Positions 13,823 to 18,950 of a stretch of DNA of 18,950 nt are shown in pieces. Numbering within the stretch: position 1 is the stretch's first letter; every line of letters starts with the position of its first letter. The position numbers were made by a program, and so were the translations under genes. Where the stretch lies: NCBI GenBank assembly GCA_002396665.1, contig DGYJ01000097.1, positions 34,144 through 53,093 on the forward strand, written 5' to 3'. The stretch is from Bdellovibrionaceae bacterium UBA5009 (GTDB lineage Bacteria > Bdellovibrionota > Bdellovibrionia > Bdellovibrionales > Bdellovibrionaceae). The notes below the pieces were generated by a model. That model searched no databases. It had not been told where the DNA came from and saw only the letters and a program-made list of their open reading frames with translations.

Positions 13823-14599
13823 ATGAAATACAAAGATTATTCAGAACAGTTGTGGCTTGAAATTCAAACTTGTATAAAAAAATCTGTCGATGCAGGAAAT
13901 GCCATTGCAGCTTTTGATGCCGACGGCACACTTTGGGATACAGATCTTGGTGAAAACTTTTTTCAATATAAAATCGATCACAAACTTGTGAAGCTTCCCG
14001 CCAATCCATGGGATCATTATCGCCAACTCAAAAAACAAAACAATGACCCAAGATCTGCCTATCTTTGGTTGGCACAAATCTGCGAAGGTCAAAAAATTGA
14101 AACGGTAAAGGATTGGGCCCAAAAAGCTTTTGAGACCTTAAAACCCTATCCGATCTTTAGTGAGCAAAAAAAACTGATTGATCTCTTATTAAAAAACAAC
14201 GTGAAGGTGTACATAGTCACAGCTTCTGTTCGCTGGGCTGTTGAACCAGGTGCGCGGGCCCTAGGGCTAAGTGATGAAAATGTGATTGGAATTGAAACAG
14301 CGATAGAAAATGGTCTCGTCACCACAAAGCAAAAAGGAATCATCACCTATCGACAGGGTAAAACAGATGCACTTCTTGAAAAGACAAATGGTCTAAAGCC
14401 TTTTTTTTCCAGTGGAAACTCGGAAGGTGATATTGAACTTCTAGAAGGCGCTACAGAAATGGCGTTGGCCGTCAGCGCGGCCTCACGGGATGATCAATTG
14501 TTTAAATCTGAAAGCAAATTATTTCAAATTGTGAATGATAAATCCGCAGCCGCTAACCATAGTAAAATATGGAGAACCCATCGCTGGCTACAGGGTTAA
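13823..14599 (+). CDS. HAD-superfamily phosphatase, phosphoserine-phosphatase-like
   Basis: The 258-residue protein has all four HAD motifs: FDADGTLWDTD (nucleophile Asp32 and acid Asp34), IVTAS with Ser135 or Thr133, Lys180 in YRQGKTDALL, and SGNSEGDIELLEGA (Asp203) for magnesium. A helical cap between motifs I and II (about 40-125) and the TASxxW sequence after motif II place it with the type IB, SerB-like group. The substrate is unknown; small phosphorylated metabolites are typical, and phosphocholine phosphatases have a similar form. No Shine-Dalgarno sequence precedes the ATG. It is divergent from the GNAT-like gene and converges on pepP, ending inside a shared hairpin. Confidence 0.8.
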   Translation: MKYKDYSEQLWLEIQTCIKKSVDAGNAIAAFDADGTLWDTDLGENFFQYKIDHKLVKLPANPWDHYRQLKKQNNDPRSAYLWLAQICEGQKIETVKDWAQKAFETLKPYPIFSEQKKLIDLLLKNNVKVYIVTASVRWAVEPGARALGLSDENVIGIETAIENGLVTTKQKGIITYRQGKTDALLEKTNGLKPFFSSGNSEGDIELLEGATEMALAVSAASRDDQLFKSESKLFQIVNDKSAAANHSKIWRTHRWLQG

Positions 14600-14612
14600 T
14601 TGAAATTAACCC
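14593..14612. terminator. Perfect hairpin spanning both convergent stop codons
   Basis: GGGTTAAT (14593-14600) and ATTAACCC (14605-14612) pair perfectly around TGAA. The left arm contains the TAA of the HAD gene (14597-14599) and the right arm contains the complement of the pepP TAA (14606-14608). No T-run follows on either strand, so it may end transcription weakly, protect mRNA 3' ends, or act only as a separator between converging polymerases. Confidence 0.5.
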
Positions 14613-15925
14613 TTGCCAATCACCTGTTCTAATTCGGCAATTTCTTTTGGAACAGCAGAGGTCATGACTTCCGAGCCCGAGCTTGTCACACGAATATTGT
14701 CTTCAATGCGCACACCAATACCACGGTATTCTGCAGCCGCAGAAGTATCCAAGGCAGGAATATACAGACCGGGTTCGATAGTAAAGCACATGTTTTCTTC
14801 AATCGGGCGAGGCTCACCTTTTCGAAAATAAAGCCCGGCATCATGAACATCCATCCCTAGCCAGTGACCGATCCCATGGGGATAATATTTTCGATGCTGA
14901 TTGGCCGCCATCAAATCTTCTTTTCGGCCGGTTAAAAGACCGAGCTCAAGCATGGCCTCTGTTAGCATGGATGCACCAATTTCATGCAAATCTTTAAAAA
15001 AGATTCCAGGCTTCACCATATCGATGAGGAATTTTTGAACATCTAAAACAGCCTGATAAACTTCGGCCTGTGGCTTCGTAAACTTTCCGTTCACAGGAAA
15101 AGTTCGAGTAATATCCCCGGTGTAGTAATTGTACTCGCCACCTGAATCTATCAAAAGAAGTTGGCCGCTTTCACAAACCTGATCATTGAAGTTATAATGC
15201 AATGTTGTTGCGTTATTTCCAGTAGCAACAATATGACCATAGCCTTCACGGGCGCAGCCCTTCATATAAAAATAGTGGGTTAGAACTCCTTGAATTTGTC
15301 TTTCAGTCACACCAGGCCGAGTAAACTTCATGGCTGCTAAATGAGCTTGGGCAGAAATTTCGCAAGCGGTTCGTTGATTTTCCAATTCGTATTCTGATTT
15401 GATTAAGCGCATTTCACCTAGCAAAGTATCTGCGTCGTGGATGGGCAAAAGACCGTAACCAGTTCTACCTTGGGAAACACGAAGACGGTCAAGACATGCT
15501 AGCACTTTTTCATCAGCTTCTTTATTTTTCAAAAGGCGATAATAAATTCCATCGACCTCTTTTAGAAGTTGAGGCAAAACTTTTTCCATTTCATCAATTG
15601 GATAGCACTTGTCGATTTTGAATTCTTTTTCAACACCTTCAGGTCCATAACGAAAGCCATCCCATGTTTCACGCTCGGCATCTTTTCTGCGCACAAACAT
15701 CACAGATTCCGGCTGAAGACCTGGACGCAAAACTAAAAAACTTTCTGGCTCTTCAAAGCCAGTTAAATAATATAAATTAGAATCCTGGCGATATGGAAAG
15801 TGCACATCATGATTTCGAATCAATTCGGGATGCGCAGCCACAATCAGCGCATGACCAGAAATCAATGAAGAAACTTTTTTTCGACGTTCAGCAAATATTT
15901 TTATATCTTCTGTTGGTTTTCTCAT
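14606..15925 (-). CDS. pepP: Xaa-Pro aminopeptidase P (M24B metallopeptidase)
   Basis: It removes an N-terminal residue preceding proline from peptides and uses two manganese ions. The 439 residues comprise an N-terminal creatinase-like domain (about 1-170, HFPYRQDSNLYYLTGFEEPE at 42-61) and the pita-bread catalytic domain. All five metal ligands are visible and match E. coli PepP almost by number: Asp260 (IDSGGEY), Asp271 (GDITRTFP), His354 (HGIGHWLGMDVHD), Glu384 (TIEPGLY) and Glu408 (GVRIEDN). It starts two bases after the stop of the patatin-like lipoprotein gene, so the two are co-transcribed. No Shine-Dalgarno sequence of its own is strong. The enzyme is probably cytoplasmic: no signal peptide. 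Confidence 0.95.
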   Translation of the reverse strand: MRKPTEDIKIFAERRKKVSSLISGHALIVAAHPELIRNHDVHFPYRQDSNLYYLTGFEEPESFLVLRPGLQPESVMFVRRKDAERETWDGFRYGPEGVEKEFKIDKCYPIDEMEKVLPQLLKEVDGIYYRLLKNKEADEKVLACLDRLRVSQGRTGYGLLPIHDADTLLGEMRLIKSEYELENQRTACEISAQAHLAAMKFTRPGVTERQIQGVLTHYFYMKGCAREGYGHIVATGNNATTLHYNFNDQVCESGQLLLIDSGGEYNYYTGDITRTFPVNGKFTKPQAEVYQAVLDVQKFLIDMVKPGIFFKDLHEIGASMLTEAMLELGLLTGRKEDLMAANQHRKYYPHGIGHWLGMDVHDAGLYFRKGEPRPIEENMCFTIEPGLYIPALDTSAAAEYRGIGVRIEDNIRVTSSGSEVMTSAVPKEIAELEQVIGKG

Positions 15926-15927
15926 AT

Positions 15928-16941
15928 TTATAAACCCATTCTTTCAGCAAAATTTTTAATTTGGCCTGCAGATAAATCCACAGCCTTGCTTTTAATTTCT
16001 CTTTTTAAACCCATATCATTCAATCCATAGCCATCAAGATTCAAGGTTATGACCGTATCAACTCCGCCCCCTGGCTTCGTGTACATAGCTGCCAACTCGG
16101 CCCAAGAAACAAATGCAGAAGATTCAGATTGCAAATTCGACTTTTTGTATAAGCTTCCGCCCAAAACATTGATCAGCAAAATATGATTGGCCCCTTGGGA
16201 TTTTAAATAATCTGACATGGCTTTGATGTCATAAACGCCGGCTACACTTTGTGAAAATGGCTTAAACACTGGGGCATAGGGCATGCAATAAGGAAGCATT
16301 TGTTCCAATGATCCACGACTTAACATAAACATTTGATTCTTTGACATGTTTAATGATGGACACGAGAATGGTTTTTTCAAATCATCGGTTTTTAAACCAT
16401 GAAATACAGTCTTCATGAAGTCTTTGATGTCATCCATTTGTGCTGAAGTGCTGCTGGTCGACAGCAAGCCAGCGGAGCCCAGATTTTCATCTTTCATTTT
16501 AAACATTTGCCATTCAACATCGTTGGCAAAACCCTTCCAGGCAAACAAAGCAGCCATCGGAGCCGCAAACTCGACTCCAACAATAGCGTGGATTGGAATT
16601 TTTTGTCTTTGCAGTTCTTGCAATACACCGATGTGCGCGTAGGCTCTTGCGCTTCCAGGGCCAAGAATAAGACCAATTTTTATATTTTGATTTTTAGATT
16701 GGGGACCTACTCCGCCTGCCATGGGTTGGTTTGGCTCTTTACCATTTTCCCCATCTGTTTCTTCGAAAATATAATTTTTATTCTCTAGCGGAGATCCATC
16801 AGGATTCGTTCGAACTGTTGCCTGCGGCGATTGAGCCCCTGCAGAGCCCCCTGCTGAAAGAGTGGATGATTTTGTATGCACTGGCTTTGTCTGACAGGCT
16901 GTTAACAGCAGAAGAAAAAAATAAGCTAAGTGTTTTTTCAT
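15928..16941 (-). CDS. Patatin-fold lipoprotein, probably catalytically inactive
   Basis: A 337-residue lipoprotein: signal peptide with LLLTAC (Cys16), a disordered region (about 20-85), then a patatin-like domain. Residues 88-136 align without gaps to RssA-type patatins: IGLILGPGSARAYAHIGVL corresponds to the glycine-rich oxyanion loop, then IPIHAIVGVEFAAPMAAL to the nucleophile elbow. There the normal GxSxG is GVEFA, with Glu124 in place of the catalytic Ser. The later VDG motif with the catalytic Asp reads VAG (Ala234) before SQGANHILLINV. Both members of the Ser-Asp dyad therefore seem lost. It may bind lipid or protein rather than hydrolyse. GGAG lies about 11 bases before the ATG, a loose spacing. 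It is upstream of pepP with a 2-base gap. Confidence 0.75.
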   Translation of the reverse strand: MKKHLAYFFLLLLTACQTKPVHTKSSTLSAGGSAGAQSPQATVRTNPDGSPLENKNYIFEETDGENGKEPNQPMAGGVGPQSKNQNIKIGLILGPGSARAYAHIGVLQELQRQKIPIHAIVGVEFAAPMAALFAWKGFANDVEWQMFKMKDENLGSAGLLSTSSTSAQMDDIKDFMKTVFHGLKTDDLKKPFSCPSLNMSKNQMFMLSRGSLEQMLPYCMPYAPVFKPFSQSVAGVYDIKAMSDYLKSQGANHILLINVLGGSLYKKSNLQSESSAFVSWAELAAMYTKPGGGVDTVITLNLDGYGLNDMGLKREIKSKAVDLSAGQIKNFAERMGL

Positions 16942-16998
16942 ATTTATTGAAACTCCATCTGGGCTAAAAGTAGCACAAGATTAATTTCTAACCCAATG

Positions 16999-17022
16999 AA
17001 AAAAAGCCCTAACAAATCGGGC
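16999..17022 (-). terminator. Intrinsic terminator after ispA
   Basis: On the minus strand GCCC (17022-17019) pairs with GGGC (17009-17006) around a 9-base loop and is followed at once by seven T. The stem is only four G-C pairs but the T-run is ideal, and it lies eight bases beyond the ispA stop. It ends the xseA-xseB-ispA unit and separates it from the patatin-like gene. Confidence 0.65.
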
Positions 17023-17029
17023 CACGAAA

Positions 17030-17908
17030 TTACAGCTGTCTGAGTTGATTTTTACGAATAAGGTCCGTCAAAGGTGTCCAATTCGATATCCCCGACAAAG
17101 CTAATTTATCGATTTCTTTTTGCGCGGCTTGGGAAACTTCAATCAAAAGATTTTTCGTCGAATCTAGACCAAAACGCTGAGCTAAATTTTTAAGATCTTC
17201 ATCTTTTTGATTATAATCCAGAATATCATCCTGAATTTGAAAGGCGACCCCAATAAGTTCGGCGAAATTTCGAAGGTGGGATCTATCTTCGGCACTTAAC
17301 TGACTTAAGACTGCAGCGCCCTCTATTGAGGCCCGAATCAACGCCCCGGTTTTGTAATAGTGCAACTCTAGGATTTCATTTTTATTTAACTCTATCTCGC
17401 TAAATAAATCCCAGGCCTGGCCACCCACCATTCCACGCGGACCTGCAGAATCCGACAAGATCTGTATAAGCTCTACAGCCTGCTCTGCATTGTGTTTGTA
17501 CTCGTTAGCTAGCAAGCCAAAGGCTTCAGTCAGCAGGCTGTCGCCTGCCAAAAGGGCTGCGGCCTCACCATAAACTTTGTGGTTGGTAGGTAAACCACGG
17601 CGAACGTCGTCATTATCCATCGCTGGCAGATCGTCATGAATAAGTGAGTAGGTATGTATCATTTCAACGGCCAAAGCCCATGGATAGAACTTTTCCAATG
17701 GCAAATTCAAACTTTCAGCCACTGCAAAAACAAGCTGCGGTCGAAATCTTTTTCCACCACTAGACAAAGAGTAATTTTGCGAAGACCAAAGTTTTTCAAT
17801 GGCTGCAAAAAAATCTTTTCGGTGTTCAAAATGCAAGGACAAAGCCTGGGGACACCAATTCGTCTTAGTCCAATCCTGAACATAGGATTCAAAGGCTGAA
17901 AGTGACAT
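17030..17908 (-). CDS. ispA: Polyprenyl (farnesyl/geranylgeranyl) diphosphate synthase
   Basis: It condenses isopentenyl diphosphate with allylic diphosphates to make the C15 (or C20) precursor of undecaprenyl phosphate and quinones. The 292 residues have GGKRFRP at 51-57, the first Asp-rich motif DDLPAMDNDDVRRG starting at Asp92, the KTGAL motif near 186-190 and the second Asp-rich motif QIQDDILDY (Asp227, Asp228, Asp231). The two extra residues between the aspartates of the first motif are typical of bacterial type FPP synthases. Product length cannot be read safely; residues before the first motif are His-Thr-Tyr-Ser-Leu-Ile. It begins two bases after the xseB stop and lacks a good ribosome binding site, so coupled translation is likely. 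Confidence 0.92.
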   Translation of the reverse strand: MSLSAFESYVQDWTKTNWCPQALSLHFEHRKDFFAAIEKLWSSQNYSLSSGGKRFRPQLVFAVAESLNLPLEKFYPWALAVEMIHTYSLIHDDLPAMDNDDVRRGLPTNHKVYGEAAALLAGDSLLTEAFGLLANEYKHNAEQAVELIQILSDSAGPRGMVGGQAWDLFSEIELNKNEILELHYYKTGALIRASIEGAAVLSQLSAEDRSHLRNFAELIGVAFQIQDDILDYNQKDEDLKNLAQRFGLDSTKNLLIEVSQAAQKEIDKLALSGISNWTPLTDLIRKNQLRQL

Positions 17909-17910
17909 GC

Positions 17911-18132
17911 TTATTCTGTCACCTTAAAGTTTTCAGTCATGGCCTGTCCTTTATCATTAAAGCCCACAAGCACTTTCACTTGGGATTCGGCTTCGCTTAA
18001 TTTCTGATGACACTCTCGAGACAGCTTAACGCCTTCTTCAAAAAGCTTCAGGGATTCGTCCAAAGCCAAATCACCTTTTTCCATTTTTTGTACAATCTCT
18101 TCAAGTCGTTTTAATTTTTTTTCAAAATCCAT
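17911..18132 (-). CDS. xseB: Exodeoxyribonuclease VII small subunit
   Basis: The 73-residue protein has the family signature: FEKKLKRLEEIVQKMEKGDL at 3-22, then LDESLKLFEEGVKLSRECHQ and a short coiled C-terminal helix with LSEAESQVKVL. It joins XseA to form exonuclease VII, which degrades single-stranded DNA in repair. AGAGG five bases before the ATG supports the start. It lies 15 bases after xseA and two bases before ispA, the order found in many Proteobacteria. Confidence 0.95.
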   Translation of the reverse strand: MDFEKKLKRLEEIVQKMEKGDLALDESLKLFEEGVKLSRECHQKLSEAESQVKVLVGFNDKGQAMTENFKVTE

Positions 18133-18147
18133 ATCAACCTCTGTTTA

Positions 18148-18950
18148 TTAAATTAGTTTTTTAACTTCAGCCTCAACTTGACCCTGGGCAAGTCGAATTT
18201 CAATTTGTTGCCCGACCTTTAATTGCCCAGTCGTCTTCACAACTTGCCCGTTGGCGGTCACTAAAGAATAGCCGCGGTCGACAACCTTTAATGGGCTTAA
18301 GCTTTCAAGGGCCGCAACATTTTTTTCCCAACGGAATTTTTTCAGACTTAGAAGCTTTTCAAATGAACTTTGCAAACGCATTTCATTTTTTTGTAAATTA
18401 AATTCTGCTGTCTTCAGGAGCTCGTGCGGGTCACCCAACTTTTGATGTAAAATTTGAACGTGGTGACTTTTTTGTTGAAAATAATTTTTAATTGCACGCT
18501 GAAGTCTATCCACAAGGTCATCGTTTTTAACTGCAAGATCCTGTAGTTTTCTTTGGGGATCAACCAATCGCTTTTGCAAGCTTTCAAGTTGATGACTGCG
18601 AACGCGAAATAGTCTTTCCCAAGAAACATTCATCATTCTTAAAAACTGATTCACTCTCTCAATCACTTCATGGTGACTTTTAGCGACCAGTTCAGCTGCG
18701 GCTGATGGGGTTGGAGCGCGTAAATCAGCGACAAAATCTGAAATCGTAAAATCAATTTCATGGCCAACGGCTGAAATTGTAGGAATTGCTGAGGCTGAAA
18801 TTTCACGGCAAAGCTTTTCGTCATTAAAAGCCCAAAGGTCCTCCATGGACCCACCACCTCGACCAATAATAATCACATCAACGCCAGGAATTTTTTGTGC
18901 CTTTTTGTAGGCCTCTAAAATTTGAGGCGCGGCCTCTGGTCCCTGAACCA
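18148..18950 (-). CDS. xseA: Exodeoxyribonuclease VII large subunit, C-terminal part (partial)
   Basis: The frame is open to the right edge, so the true start lies outside. The visible part (267 complete codons before the stop) begins at the edge with VQGPEAAPQILEAYKKAQ, then VDVIIIGRGGGSMEDLWAFN, AIPTISAVGHEIDFTISDFV and DLRAPTPSAAAELV. These are core motifs of the catalytic domain, including the conserved GRGGGSxEDLW and GHExDxT. A long coiled-coil region follows, and the C-terminal VVDRGYSLVTANGQVV segment is typical of XseA. The GTG at 18876 that also reads as an ORF start is an internal Val codon of IIIGRGGGS. It heads the xseA-xseB-ispA unit as far as visible. Confidence 0.95.
   Translation of the reverse strand, partial: VQGPEAAPQILEAYKKAQKIPGVDVIIIGRGGGSMEDLWAFNDEKLCREISASAIPTISAVGHEIDFTISDFVADLRAPTPSAAAELVAKSHHEVIERVNQFLRMMNVSWERLFRVRSHQLESLQKRLVDPQRKLQDLAVKNDDLVDRLQRAIKNYFQQKSHHVQILHQKLGDPHELLKTAEFNLQKNEMRLQSSFEKLLSLKKFRWEKNVAALESLSPLKVVDRGYSLVTANGQVVKTTGQLKVGQQIEIRLAQGQVEAEVKKLI

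Noticed and set aside
15928..16941. Active patatin phospholipase
   Set aside because: The GxSxG Ser and the Asp of the VDG motif both appear replaced, so an active enzyme is not supported.
18148..18876. Complete small gene starting at GTG 18876
   Set aside because: The frame continues upstream to the edge with XseA sequence (VQGPEAAPQI...), so the GTG is an internal Val codon.
1..18950. Mobile elements, CRISPR array, tRNA or rRNA
   Set aside because: No transposase, integrase, regularly spaced direct repeats, tRNA-like cloverleaf or rRNA stretch was noticed; nearly all bases belong to ordinary chromosomal genes.

Overview
The window reads as chromosomal core DNA of a Gram-negative, AT-leaning bacterium. 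The lipoprotein-rich content, MreB, an LpoB/COG3014 pair, a PhaR-type regulator and the style of the unrecognised proteins are most like Bdellovibrio and relatives (Bdellovibrionota). That assignment is inference from gene content and remembered protein style, not from a search. I see no mobile element, CRISPR array, rRNA or tRNA. Genes are densely packed, mostly on the minus strand.

Layout, left to right. Positions 1-37 hold the start of an unidentified minus-strand gene with a strong ribosome binding site. At 145-657 (-) lies a membrane-anchored protein whose C-terminus looks like a GspG-type pseudopilin but which has no prepilin leader. A 300-base intergenic region with two inverted repeats precedes a PhaR-type regulator (981-1535, +, TTG start), which ends at a bidirectional terminator. 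Next come lpoB and a COG3014 TPR-type lipoprotein (2947-3546 and 1643-2929, -), which probably act on a bifunctional penicillin-binding protein, and an unknown membrane protein (3623-4258, -).

The most distinctive block is 4320-8777 (-). It runs mreB, then a short divergent sigma-like protein, a zinc-less anti-sigma-like membrane protein, and a sensor histidine kinase. mreB has a near-consensus promoter and a 5-base gap to the next gene, and the last two junctions are GTGA overlaps. This looks like one transcription unit joining the cell-shape cytoskeleton to two signalling devices. mreC and mreD are not present.

Upstream of mreB is a cysteine-rich lipoprotein with Pro/Gly/Gln repeats (8864-10147, -). 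It is divergent from lysC (aspartokinase, 10312-11646, +), whose 3' end overlaps glpD by 11 bases. glpD overlaps an upstream GNAT-like gene by ATGA. A HAD phosphatase (13823-14599, +) probably has a leaderless or near-leaderless mRNA; its stop codon and that of the converging pepP lie within one perfect hairpin. pepP follows a lipoprotein with a patatin fold in which both catalytic residues appear to be replaced, so it is probably a pseudoenzyme. The right end carries xseA (partial), xseB and ispA in the common order, closed by a terminator.

Functionally, lpoB/COG3014 and mreB/sigma/anti-sigma/kinase suggest a stretch rich in envelope growth control. The rest is lysine/threonine-family amino acid synthesis (lysC), glycerol-3-phosphate oxidation (glpD), peptide turnover (pepP), DNA repair (xseAB) and isoprenoid synthesis (ispA).
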